Source: Planctomycetota bacterium (lineage in GTDB: Bacteria > Planctomycetota > Phycisphaerae > FEN-1346). Taken from it: 15,977 nucleotides of DNA. Location of the stretch: positions 1 through 15,977 of the forward strand of contig JAPLMO010000363.1 in assembly GCA_026386995.1 (NCBI GenBank), given 5' to 3'. Below the pieces are notes generated by a model that searched no databases, had not been told where the DNA came from, and saw nothing but the letters and a program-made list of their open reading frames with translations. Positions 1 to 7,269 of the stretch are shown piece after piece; position 1 is the stretch's first letter, and each line of letters starts with the position of its first letter. A program made the translations under genes and the position numbers.

Positions 1-599
1 ATCTCGCGGGCCTTCTGGTCGCAGTCCTCTTTCGCCTGCTCGGTGTAGCGCTGGATGAGCGCGGCGGCCTCATGCTGGACCTCGCCTTCCATGCGTGCGA
101 GGAGCATTTCGCGGGCCTGGTTGGCGTCGAGGCCGGCGATCTTGTTGAGCGTCCGCTTCTCGTCGGCGATCATCTGGTCGAGCTCGGCCTGCTTGGCCTT
201 GTAGTTGCGTTCCATGTCGGCAACGCGCTTCTCAGCCGCCTCAACGATCTTTTCCTTGCGGGTGAGGGTCTCCATCTTGGCTTCGAGGCCGTCTTCGCGC
301 TTGGTGAGAACTCGCTCGCGCTCCCGCTGTTCCTCCCGCGTCTTGGAGGTTTCCTTCTCAAACGCCTCACGGACCCGGATCGCCTCTTCCTTGGCGGTTA
401 CCCGGGCTTCCTTCAGGACGGCAGCTGCTTCGGCCTGCGCTTTGGGAAGGAGCCCCTCGGCCTCGGACTTCGTCTGACGGGCTTTACGGGCGGTCAGAGT
501 ATAGGCAATGGCAAACCCGATACCGCCGCCCACTACGAGGGCAATAATCCCCACAACAAGCGCAACCGGCCATCCCGCCTCTTGGGCAAGAAATGTCAT
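1..599 (-). CDS. rny: Ribonuclease Y, N-terminal part (3' end outside window)
   Basis: RNase Y is the membrane-anchored endoribonuclease that starts mRNA turnover in many bacteria. Only about 199 N-terminal residues are inside the window; the KH and HD domains would lie beyond the left edge. Reading the minus strand from the ATG at 599 gives a short N-terminus, one membrane helix at about residues 10-35 (PVALVVGIIALVVGGGIGFA), then a long charged Glu/Lys/Arg/Ala-rich coiled coil. The visible part ends with LIQRYTEQAKEDCDQKAREI, which matches the RNase Y region just before the KH domain. No strong Shine-Dalgarno precedes the ATG (a weak GGAAAG lies about 12 nt upstream). The frame stays open further upstream, but the membrane helix position supports this start. 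The leader is long and structured (see the RNA feature at 863-1112). A different coiled-coil membrane protein is possible but less likely. Confidence 0.85.
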   Translation of the reverse strand, partial: MTFLAQEAGWPVALVVGIIALVVGGGIGFAIAYTLTARKARQTKSEAEGLLPKAQAEAAAVLKEARVTAKEEAIRVREAFEKETSKTREEQRERERVLTKREDGLEAKMETLTRKEKIVEAAEKRVADMERNYKAKQAELDQMIADEKRTLNKIAGLDANQAREMLLARMEGEVQHEAAALIQRYTEQAKEDCDQKARE

Positions 600-862
600 G
601 GCCTTGGCTCGCTTTCCAGGAAGCGCGCGGCTGGCGCAACAAGTGCCTGCCGCATGGACACGGATCGGAAAACCGAGGCGGGCTGCCCCCAAAGGCCGAC
701 TAAAGCCGAGTTACAACCGGAAAACTATCCACACGAGGTCAGTTTATCCTGCGCGGCCCTCTCCCGAAACCCAACCGATGGTCCCAAGAGCACCCGCCTG
801 ACCTTGCATGGTTCTTACCCACCCTTTTCGCCGGACCGACCCGACCGGCCGTGCCGACGCCT

Positions 863-1112
863 AGTGGCCCCGAGGGGCCGAATGGTTCCGGTTCGCTCCG
901 CTTACGCTTCAGGTTCTTTCACGCAAACCTTGCGCCAGACTCGGCTTACAGCAACCAACCGCTGTACGCCTCGTCCGTCAGCCTTAGGTTAAGCCACGCT
1001 TCGGGCCTTCCGAGGCCCCCGCTTCCAACCAACTGGTTCTTGTGGTCTCCTATCGTACCGACGACCCTGCGGGCCGCCTTTCCAGTGTTATCGGCAAAAC
1101 CCCGACTCCACC
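863..1112 (-). ncRNA. Candidate structured RNA of about 250 nt, unidentified
   Basis: This stretch has no convincing protein-coding signal but is dense in hairpins: 866-879 (GGCCC-loop-GGGCC), 922-934 (CGCAA-ACC-TTGCG), 948-965 (ACAGC-8 nt-GCTGT), 1003-1018 (GGGCCT-TCCG-AGGCCC) and 1027-1038 (AACC-AACT-GGTT). Read on the minus strand, the predicted 5' end GGUGG (1112-1108) can pair with CCACU (867-863), so the two ends could close one domain. A promoter-like sequence sits just upstream on that strand, with the expected start near 1112. I tried tmRNA, RNase P RNA, 6S RNA, SRP RNA and common riboswitches and found no diagnostic core for any of them. It could be a stand-alone RNA or the long 5' leader of rny. 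The limits are approximate and the strand rests on the promoter. Confidence 0.4.
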
Positions 1113-1118
1113 TAGACT

Positions 1119-1147
1119 ATCATTATTCCATAATGAGGAACTGTCAA
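1119..1147 (-). promoter_or_regulatory. Sigma-70-like promoter driving the putative RNA and/or rny
   Basis: On the minus strand a perfect -35 box TTGACA (1147-1142) is followed by the AT-rich run GGAATAATGATAG. The best -10 at 16-17 bp spacing is TAATGA/AATGAT around 1125-1119, which is only a moderate match to TATAAT. Transcription would start near 1112, at the base of the putative RNA closing stem. The AT-rich patch stands out in an otherwise GC-rich region. Confidence 0.5.
1120..1136. promoter_or_regulatory. 17-bp perfect dyad overlapping the promoter (possible operator)
   Basis: The sequence TCATTAT-TCC-ATAATGA is a perfect inverted repeat with 7-bp arms and a 3-bp centre. It covers most of the spacer and the -10 region of the minus-strand promoter, where a repressor dimer would block RNA polymerase. 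The regulator is unknown. The symmetry could also be chance in an AT-rich stretch. Confidence 0.35.
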
Positions 1148-1247
1148 GAGCAAAATCCTGACAACCTGCCCTCAGCGGCTCCGCGACCACTATTTTTCAC
1201 AGCCTCGCCCCGGCTGCACACTACGCCTCAGGCACTCCAGCAACAGA

Positions 1248-1264
1248 CCTGCCATTTCGGCAGG
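1248..1264. other. Hairpin between divergent genes
   Basis: CCTGCC-ATTTC-GGCAGG is a perfect 6-bp stem with a 5-nt loop. On the plus strand a short T-containing run (ATTTGGGGAATTTT) follows after a gap, so it is a poor intrinsic terminator. It may be part of the leader of the plus-strand gene at 1405. The rest of 1148-1404 shows nothing I can call apart from a Shine-Dalgarno GGAG at 1392-1395. Confidence 0.25.
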
Positions 1265-1404
1265 CCATTTGGGGAATTTTGCGCAGTTGCTCTGCCGGCC
1301 CGTGGTCTATGCAACAGTGCCGCGAAACTGCGGAACCCTTGCGGCCGCCCCCTCCCGGTGCTACCATCGCGACAACTCAAGGAACCGGTTTGGAGTGCCC
1401 CCGC

Positions 1405-2418
1405 ATGAACTCCCGCCAGCGCGTCTTGGCGATGATCCAAGGCAAGCCCGTCGACCGCCTGCCCCTGATGGCCATCACCATGATGCTTGCGGCCGACCAG
1501 ATCGGCAGGCCGTACGGCGAGTACGCCCTGGACCACCGCGTCCTGGTCGAGGCCCAGATCCGGACGGCCGAAAAGTTCGGCCTCGACTACGTCTCGGGCA
1601 TCTCCGATCCCGCCCGCGAGGCCGCCGACCTGGGGGCGCAGATCAAGTACTTCGACAACCAGCCCCCCGCCATCGACGAGTGCAATGCGTTCCTCCACGA
1701 CAAGGCCGTCCTCGCCCGCCTTCAGGTGCCCGACCCCGCCGCCACCCGCCGCATGGGCGACCGCATCCAGGCGATTGCGCTCTTCAAGGAGCGCGTCGGC
1801 CGCCAGTTCCCCATCGAGGGCTGGGTCGAGGGGCCGTGCGCCCAGGGGGCCGACCTCAGGGGCATCAACACCCTGATGCTCGATTTCTTCGACGACCCGT
1901 CGTTCGTCCGGGACCTCTTCGCCTTCGTCGTGGAGTTGGAGCACCGCTTTGCCGCGCGGCAGGTGGAGGCCGGGGCGGACATCATCGGCGTGGGCGACGC
2001 GGCGGCCTCGCTCGTAGGGCCGCAGATCTACGAGGAGTTCGTCTGGCCGTACGAGAAGCAACTTGTGGACCGAATTCACGCCCTCGGCGCGGCCGTGCGG
2101 CTGCACATCTGCGGCAACCTCCGCAAGAGCCTCGCCAAGGTCGGCCAACTCGGTGCCGACATCGTGGACATCGACTTCCCCGTGCCGATGGAAGACGCCC
2201 GCCGCGAGATGGGCCCCGGCCAGGTGCTCCTCGGGAACATCGACCCGGTGCGCATCCTCAAGGAAGGCACGCCCGCCGTCGTCCGCTCCGCCCTCGCCGC
2301 CTGTCACGCCGCCGCCGGCCCCCGGTATATCCTCGGCGCCGGCTGCGAAGTGCCGCGCGGCACGCCGGAGGGGAACTTTTTGGCGATGCGCGAGTATGCG
2401 ATGACTGCACCCGTTTAA
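1405..2418 (+). CDS. Uroporphyrinogen decarboxylase-superfamily protein, MtaA/CmuA-like methyltransferase type
   Basis: This 337-residue protein belongs to the URO-D superfamily (TIM-barrel fold). It lacks the RQAGR motif of true haem-pathway uroporphyrinogen decarboxylases near its N-terminus; the equivalent region reads RLPLMAITMMLAADQIG. It does carry the zinc-binding pattern of methylcobamide:thiol methyltransferases: H234 and C236 in LHICGN, and C314 in GAGCEVPRGTP. The likely role is transfer of a methyl group between a corrinoid protein and a thiol or related acceptor; the substrate cannot be told. The start ATG at 1405 has a GGAG Shine-Dalgarno 9 nt upstream; the longer upstream frame has no family similarity. 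No corrinoid protein or partner methyltransferase is visible nearby, so any partner is encoded elsewhere. It converges on zwf with 24 bp between stops and no clear shared terminator. Confidence 0.85.
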   Translation: MNSRQRVLAMIQGKPVDRLPLMAITMMLAADQIGRPYGEYALDHRVLVEAQIRTAEKFGLDYVSGISDPAREAADLGAQIKYFDNQPPAIDECNAFLHDKAVLARLQVPDPAATRRMGDRIQAIALFKERVGRQFPIEGWVEGPCAQGADLRGINTLMLDFFDDPSFVRDLFAFVVELEHRFAARQVEAGADIIGVGDAAASLVGPQIYEEFVWPYEKQLVDRIHALGAAVRLHICGNLRKSLAKVGQLGADIVDIDFPVPMEDARREMGPGQVLLGNIDPVRILKEGTPAVVRSALAACHAAAGPRYILGAGCEVPRGTPEGNFLAMREYAMTAPV

Positions 2419-2442
2419 ATAAAACAACGACAACGCCGCCAG

Positions 2443-3990
2443 CTACGTCGCCGGGGTCTTCGGCATACAGGCGAACGGCTCGCGGTCGTGGATGGTCGGG
2501 GCAAGCCAACTGCGGCCGTCCTGGGCGATGAGGGTTAAGGCCGTCTGCGGCCCCCACGAGCCGGCGCCGTAGTTCGGGAACTCCGTCGGCCGCACCGACT
2601 GCCACACCTCCAAGATCGGCATGATAATGCCCCATGCGGCCTCCAACTGGTCGGCCCGCATGAACTGCGTGGCGTCGGCCCGACAGACGTCCAGCAGCAG
2701 CGTCTCGTAGGCCTCCGGCGGCTCGGCCTGGAAGGATTCCTTGTAACTGAACCGCATGGCCACGGGGCTCAGATGCATCTGCTCGCCGGGCAATTTGGCC
2801 AGGAGCGTCAGCAGGATGCCCTCTTCGGGTTGAATACGCATCACCAGCCGGTTCGGCTCCCACTGCTCCATGGCCATGCTCGGGAACGGCAGGTGCGGCA
2901 CGGAGCGGAAGACGATGCAGACCTCCGACACCCGGGCCGCAAGGCGCTTGCCCGTCCGCAGGTAGAACGGCACGCCCTGCCACCGCCAGTTGTCGATGAA
3001 AAGTTTGACGGCGGCGTAGGTCTCGGTCGCCGAGTCGGGGGCGACGTTCGGCTCCGACCGGTAGGCCGGGACGCACGCGCCCAGGACATGCCCTTCGCCG
3101 TACTGGCCGCGGACGGCGTGCCGCATGACCTCCTCGTGCGAAATCGGGTGGACGGCGCGCAGCACGTCCACCTTGCGGTTGCGGATCTCCTCGGCCTGGT
3201 ACAGGACCGGCGGCTCCATGGCCACGAGGCACATGACCTGCGTCAGGTGGTTCTGGACCATGTCGCGGAGTGCCCCCGCCCCCTCGTAGTATCCGCCGCG
3301 ATGCTCCACGCCGATCTCCTCGGCCACGGTGATCTGCACGTGGTCGATGTAACGGCGGTTCCAGATCGGCTCGAAGATCGAATTGGCAAAGCGGAACGCC
3401 AGGATGTTCTGGACCGTCTCTTTGCCCAGGTAATGGTCGATGCGGTAAATCTGCGACTCCTCGAAGACCGCCGTCAGGGACCGGTTGAGTTCCTGCGCGC
3501 TCTCCAGGTCGCTGCCGAACGGTTTCTCGATCACGATGCGAGAGCGCTTACGGTCGCGGGCGAGCCTGGCCTTGCCTAACTGGCCCGCAACCGGCCCGAA
3601 CAACGCCGGCGGCACGGCGAGGTAGAAGATGCGGCTGCCCTTGACGCCGCACTGCTTGTCTTTGGCGTCGAGGCGTTCGGCCAGGGCCGCATAGGAGGCC
3701 CGGTCCGAGAAATCGGCCTGCTGATACTCCAGGGCGGGGGCGAAGGCGTTCCAGGTGGCCTCGTCGGTCTTGCCGCGGCGGGAAAAGGCGTCGACGCCCT
3801 GGCGGAGCGATTTGCGCCAATCGTCGCTGGTCATCGGGTGGCGGTCCAGGCCGATCACCGTGAAGCAGTCGGGCAGCCACTTCTCCACGAAGAGATTGTA
3901 GAGGGCCGGAACGAGTTTTCGGCGCGCCAGGTCGCCGCCTGCGCCGAAGATCAAGATCACCGTCGGGTCCGGGTGACTGTGGGGCTTCAT
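2443..3990 (-). CDS. zwf: Glucose-6-phosphate 1-dehydrogenase
   Basis: The enzyme oxidises glucose 6-phosphate to 6-phosphogluconolactone with NAD(P)+, the entry step of the oxidative pentose phosphate and Entner-Doudoroff pathways, in the cytoplasm. The 515-residue product has the usual family length. Visible motifs are the dinucleotide-binding GAGGDLARRK (16-25), EKPFG (155-159), the active-site signature RIDHYLGKE (183-191) and the catalytic His in MVQNH (H248). The spacing from H186 to H248 (62) equals that of H178 and H240 in the Leuconostoc enzyme. The ATG at 3990 is chosen because a strong GGAGG lies 4 nt upstream; an in-frame extension upstream has no such support. It follows nuoN on the same strand after 154 bp that contains a 108-bp palindromic repeat, so co-transcription with nuo is possible but not shown. 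No 6-phosphogluconolactonase or gnd gene is adjacent. Confidence 0.97.
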   Translation of the reverse strand: MKPHSHPDPTVILIFGAGGDLARRKLVPALYNLFVEKWLPDCFTVIGLDRHPMTSDDWRKSLRQGVDAFSRRGKTDEATWNAFAPALEYQQADFSDRASYAALAERLDAKDKQCGVKGSRIFYLAVPPALFGPVAGQLGKARLARDRKRSRIVIEKPFGSDLESAQELNRSLTAVFEESQIYRIDHYLGKETVQNILAFRFANSIFEPIWNRRYIDHVQITVAEEIGVEHRGGYYEGAGALRDMVQNHLTQVMCLVAMEPPVLYQAEEIRNRKVDVLRAVHPISHEEVMRHAVRGQYGEGHVLGACVPAYRSEPNVAPDSATETYAAVKLFIDNWRWQGVPFYLRTGKRLAARVSEVCIVFRSVPHLPFPSMAMEQWEPNRLVMRIQPEEGILLTLLAKLPGEQMHLSPVAMRFSYKESFQAEPPEAYETLLLDVCRADATQFMRADQLEAAWGIIMPILEVWQSVRPTEFPNYGAGSWGPQTALTLIAQDGRSWLAPTIHDREPFACMPKTPAT

Positions 3991-3994
3991 GTTG

Positions 3995-3999
3995 CCTCC
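3995..3999 (-). promoter_or_regulatory. Ribosome binding site of zwf
   Basis: GGAGG on the minus strand, 4 nt before the ATG at 3990. It decides this start over the longer in-frame reading. Confidence 0.75.
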
Positions 4000-4041
4000 G
4001 TAAAGGCTGTCCGTTGTCCCTGATCTCATCCGCCTAGTGGT

Positions 4042-4149
4042 CCGTCAACTTTGATTATGTGGGTGCCACGGCTGCGCCTTGTGCCGCCGTGGTCGTCGGC
4101 AGGGACGCACGGTTGCAAACTGCGCAGCCGTGGCACCCGCAGATTCAAT
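4042..4149. repeat. 108-bp palindromic repeat, family 1 copy A (nuoN-zwf junction)
   Basis: This element matches the one at 10539-10646 over 108 bp with about 11 mismatches by eye and no gaps. Its outer arms are perfect 17-bp inverted repeats: GGGTGCCACGGCTGCGC (4061-4077) and its complement (4122-4138). The 44-nt loop holds a second, decayed inverted repeat (GCCGCCGTGG with CACGGTTGC). The right edge, CAGATTCAAT, overlaps the end of nuoN and supplies its TGA stop. No transposase is present, so this looks like a small non-autonomous or REP-like element. A TTGACG on the minus strand at its left edge resembles a -35 box, but no good -10 follows before zwf. Confidence 0.9.
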
Positions 4150-5656
4150 TGTGCCAGGCTACTATCGCGGCAGCCACACTATCTATGATACCCAGGAGCG
4201 GCCTCGGATAGACGCCTAACCAAACAAGCGCCAGTACCAGCACCATCAGCACAATGCCGCCGGCCAGGGAGAGCGAGGTCGCGGCAAGGGGGTCGCTGGT
4301 GGCCGGGGGCAGGCGCACCGCGGCTTCAGCGGGCTCGGTTTGGGATTCGGGCGGCTTGTACATCTCGATCGCCACGCGCAGGTAATAGAAGAGGCCCACC
4401 ACGCTGGCGGCCACCATCACGAGGACCAGTGCCCACAGCGTCGCCCCGACACCGGCCGAGAAGATGAGGAACTTGCCGATGAATCCGGCCGTAAGCGGCA
4501 TGCCCGCCAGCGACAGCAACATCGCCGTGAAGACGCCCGCCATCACTGGCCGGCGGCGGGCGAGACCGCGGTAGTCTTCCAGCCGTTCGGCCTCGCGGTC
4601 CGGTGTAGAGAGCACGGTGATGACGCCGAACGCCCCGAGCGTGGTCACGAAGTACGCCACGAGGTAGAACGTGGCCGCCTTGATGCCACGGTCGCCGCTC
4701 GCCAGCAGCGCCACGAGCAGATACCCGAGGTGTGCGATGGAGGAGTATGCGAGGATGCGTTTGACGTTGTTCTGGAGCAGCGCCAGAAGGTTGCCCGCGG
4801 CCATCGAGGCGATCGCGATGATCGCCAGGACCAGCACGATCTCCTCGGACAACCGGACGCCCCCCTGCGAGAAGAGCCTGAGGACCAGGGCGAACATCGC
4901 CCCTTTGGAAACCGTGGCCACAAAGGCCGTGACCGGCGCGGGGGCGCCCTCGTACACGTCGGGCGTCCACAGGTGGAACGGCACGACGCCCAGTTTGAAA
5001 CCGATGCCGACGAGCATCAGCACCAGGCCCGCGAGCACTAGCGCAGGTGCGCTTGCAACTTCGGAGGCGGTGCCGCCGCCGGCCAGGACTCCGCCGAGGC
5101 GCGAAAACTCCATCGTGCCCGAAACGGCGTACACCAGCGCCAGGCCCAGCAGCAGGAACGCCGACGACGCGCCCGCCAGCACAAGGTACTTCAGGCCCGC
5201 CTCAACGCTCTTCGTGCGCGCCGGAACGTACGTGACCAGCCCATAAAGCGAAACGCTCAGGATCTCCAGGCCCAGGACGAACGACGCAAAGTGATTGGCC
5301 GCAACCAGCACCGCCGATCCGAACGTCGCCACCAGGAGCAGGATGTAGAACTCCTCCCGCCGGCAGTCGTGGGCCGCAAGGTAGCCGTACGAAAGAAGCG
5401 CCACGGCGATCGCCGCCGCGAACACGAGGCCCATGTAGAACAGGGCATACGAGTCGATGACCAGAAGGGCTGTGACTTCCCGCGGCGCCTCCCGGCACGC
5501 CACCGGCAGCGCAATCAGCCCCGCCACAAGCCCTGCGACCGCCAGCGCGGCCGACGCGCAGTGGCACCGCCGGACGGCCACCGCGAGCATCACCAGCACC
5601 GCGGCGCCGCCGACAAAGATAAGCGGCAACATGGCAACCAGGTCGGCGGAGGTCAT
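4145..5656 (-). CDS. nuoN: NADH-quinone oxidoreductase subunit N
   Basis: NuoN is one of the three antiporter-like, proton-pumping membrane subunits of complex I. The 503-residue product is hydrophobic throughout, with about 14 predicted helices. It contains the family signature FKLGVVPFHLWTPDVYEGAP with the conserved helix-7 lysine at K221, the helix-5 glutamate at E131 (LGLEILSVSLYGLV), and VKRILAYSSIAHLGY typical of this subunit. The ATG at 5656 overlaps the nuoM stop (ATGA) and has GGAGG 6 nt upstream. The stop codon TGA (4145-4147) lies inside the edge of a palindromic repeat, so the original C-terminus may have been changed by a residue or so when the repeat arrived. Last gene of the nuo cluster. 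Confidence 0.97.
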   Translation of the reverse strand: MTSADLVAMLPLIFVGGAAVLVMLAVAVRRCHCASAALAVAGLVAGLIALPVACREAPREVTALLVIDSYALFYMGLVFAAAIAVALLSYGYLAAHDCRREEFYILLLVATFGSAVLVAANHFASFVLGLEILSVSLYGLVTYVPARTKSVEAGLKYLVLAGASSAFLLLGLALVYAVSGTMEFSRLGGVLAGGGTASEVASAPALVLAGLVLMLVGIGFKLGVVPFHLWTPDVYEGAPAPVTAFVATVSKGAMFALVLRLFSQGGVRLSEEIVLVLAIIAIASMAAGNLLALLQNNVKRILAYSSIAHLGYLLVALLASGDRGIKAATFYLVAYFVTTLGAFGVITVLSTPDREAERLEDYRGLARRRPVMAGVFTAMLLSLAGMPLTAGFIGKFLIFSAGVGATLWALVLVMVAASVVGLFYYLRVAIEMYKPPESQTEPAEAAVRLPPATSDPLAATSLSLAGGIVLMVLVLALVWLGVYPRPLLGIIDSVAAAIVAWHN

Positions 5657-7269
5657 GGCAGGCCTCCGATCGCGTCGTCAACGTAGATCAGGGATGTGGC
5701 ACGGCTGGCTTGTCCAGCCGTGGAAAACGCGGTGGCCGCTCTGCCACGGCTGGGCAAGCCAGCCGTGCCACACGCGTTCATGGTGCCCGCGCTGCGAGCG
5801 TCTTGCTGCAACGCATGCAGCGCCGGCCGCGCAGTGTCGAGCACCGGCTGCGGATAGACGCCCAGCCACACAATCACCAGGATCATCGCGGCGAAGATAA
5901 GCGTCTCGCGGGCCGAGAGGTCCGGAATCTTCCAGCCGCGCTCGTTCGGGCCGTGGAACACCCGCTGGATGATCCAGAGGGCGTAAATGACCGAGAGGAC
6001 CATGCCGCCTGCCGCCACGGCCATGACGGGCACGCTCACGGCGTACGTGCCGAGAAGCACGAGGAACTCGGCCACAAAGTTGCCGAGGCCCGGCAGGCCC
6101 ATCGACGCCAGCGCGAAGAAGAGCGTCACGCCGCCCATGCGCGGCACGGTGGCCCAGAGGCCGCCCATGCGGCCCATCTCGCGGGTGCCCAGCCGATCTT
6201 GAAGGTCGCCCACCAGAACGAAGAGCGCCCCCGTGCTCACGCCGTGGCAGAGCATCTGCATCACCGCGCCCTGGAGGGCCCGTTCGCCGCCGACGAAAAC
6301 GCCGAGCATGACGAAGCCCATGTGGCTGACGCTCGTGTAGGCCACGAGGCGCTTCAGGTCGGTCTGCGCAAAGGCCATCGCGGCGCCGTAGAGGATGCCG
6401 ACGAGGCCCAGGACCATCCCAACGGGCGCAAAGTCGTGGGCCGCCGCCGGGAAGAGCGGCAGGATGAATCGCAGCAAGCCGTACGCACCTACCTTCAGCA
6501 CCAAGCCCGCCAAGAGGACGCTGCCGGCTGTCGGCGCCTCGGTGTGCGCATCCGGCAGCCACGTGTGAAACGGCACCGCCGGCAACTTGACGGCAAACGC
6601 GGCGAAGAAGCAGAGCATCAGCAGCATGCCCGTCACGCCGCCGGGAGCGGCGCCGAGCAGTGCGTCGTAGTCGAACGTGTACGTGCCTGTGGCCGCGCCG
6701 TGCACGAAATACAGGCCCAGGATGCCCACAAGCATCAAGAGGCCGCCCGCCTGCGTAAAGATAAAGAACTTCATGGCCGCGTAGTAACGGTTCTCGTGAC
6801 CCCAGATGCCGATAAGGAAGTACAGGGGCACGAGCATCAGTTCCCAGAAGAAGTAGAAGAGGAACAGGTCCATCGCCAGAAAGACGCCGATCATGCCGGC
6901 CACCGACCACGCAATGCACGCGTGGAAGTACCCCAGCCGCTCGCGTATGCCGCGCCACGAGCAGGCGACCGCGATGAGGCCAAGGAACTCCGACAAGGCC
7001 ACCAGCAGGAGGCTCAGGCCGTCCATCGCCAGGTGAAAGCGGATGCCAAGCGAGGGGATCCAGCGGGCGTCAAACGCGACGAGCCACTGGCCACTTTCCG
7101 CCATCGGCGGACGGCCCGCGTACTCTGCGGCAGCCGCGAGCGAGAGAACAAGGCCCGCGGCGAACCCCAGAAGCGTGACCCAGCGCGCGGCCGCCCCGCT
7201 CCATCGCGCCGCGAGAATCGCGAGGACGCCTGCCGCCGCCGGAATGATCAGCAGCCACACCAGGGTCAT
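5653..7269 (-). CDS. nuoM: NADH-quinone oxidoreductase subunit M, with repeat-encoded C-terminal tail
   Basis: NuoM is the second antiporter-like pumping subunit in the membrane arm. The 538-residue product has the signatures FFWELMLVPLYFLIG (E143 in helix 5), KLPAVPFHTWLPDAHTEAPT (K228 in helix 7) and LKRLVAYTSVSHMGF. The ATG at 7269 overlaps the nuoL stop (ATGA), so translation is probably coupled; no clear Shine-Dalgarno is seen. The usual family sequence ends around LGVYPQPVLDTARPALHAL. After it come residues encoded by a palindromic repeat (500-525, containing STAGQASRAT), then a 13-residue tail, with the stop still overlapping the nuoN start. This makes the protein about 30-40 residues longer than typical NuoM. 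The added tail follows the last helix and is likely tolerated. Confidence 0.97.
   Translation of the reverse strand: MTLVWLLIIPAAAGVLAILAARWSGAAARWVTLLGFAAGLVLSLAAAAEYAGRPPMAESGQWLVAFDARWIPSLGIRFHLAMDGLSLLLVALSEFLGLIAVACSWRGIRERLGYFHACIAWSVAGMIGVFLAMDLFLFYFFWELMLVPLYFLIGIWGHENRYYAAMKFFIFTQAGGLLMLVGILGLYFVHGAATGTYTFDYDALLGAAPGGVTGMLLMLCFFAAFAVKLPAVPFHTWLPDAHTEAPTAGSVLLAGLVLKVGAYGLLRFILPLFPAAAHDFAPVGMVLGLVGILYGAAMAFAQTDLKRLVAYTSVSHMGFVMLGVFVGGERALQGAVMQMLCHGVSTGALFVLVGDLQDRLGTREMGRMGGLWATVPRMGGVTLFFALASMGLPGLGNFVAEFLVLLGTYAVSVPVMAVAAGGMVLSVIYALWIIQRVFHGPNERGWKIPDLSARETLIFAAMILVIVWLGVYPQPVLDTARPALHALQQDARSAGTMNACGTAGLPSRGRAATAFSTAGQASRATSLIYVDDAIGGLP
5695..5772. repeat. 78-bp double-hairpin palindromic repeat inside nuoM, family 2 copy A
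   Basis: The element starts TGTGGCACGGCTGGCTTGTC and ends with the matching inverted sequence at 5772. Each half is itself a hairpin (CCACGGCTGG against CCAGCCGTGG), so the whole can fold as two hairpins or one long one. The first 32 bp are identical to copy B in nuoG (13560-13591). It is read through by nuoM as 26 codons with no stop. It shares the CCACGGCTG core with the 108-bp family. Confidence 0.9.

Noticed and set aside
937..951. AGACTCGGCTTACAG on the plus strand, similar to the 3' conserved box of RNase P RNA
   Set aside because: No GGAAAGTCC-type 5' core is found upstream within a plausible distance, and that upstream region is RNase Y coding sequence on the other strand.
863..1112. 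tmRNA, 6S RNA, SRP RNA or a known riboswitch
   Set aside because: I found no tRNA-like ends with a TTCRANTCC arm, no tag frame, no SRP GGAAGGAAGC-type loop, and no recognisable riboswitch core on either strand.
851..1408. A 185-codon plus-strand open frame in the gene-poor region
   Set aside because: Composition is low-complexity and Pro/Ser/Arg-rich, it runs through the hairpin cluster and into the start of the next gene in a different frame, and no family is recognisable.
2419..2442. Shared bidirectional terminator between the convergent genes
   Set aside because: The 24-bp gap contains an A-rich run but no stem of useful length.
4042..4149. CRISPR array or insertion sequence remnant
   Set aside because: There are no regularly spaced direct repeats, and no transposase fragment lies in or beside any of the palindromic elements.
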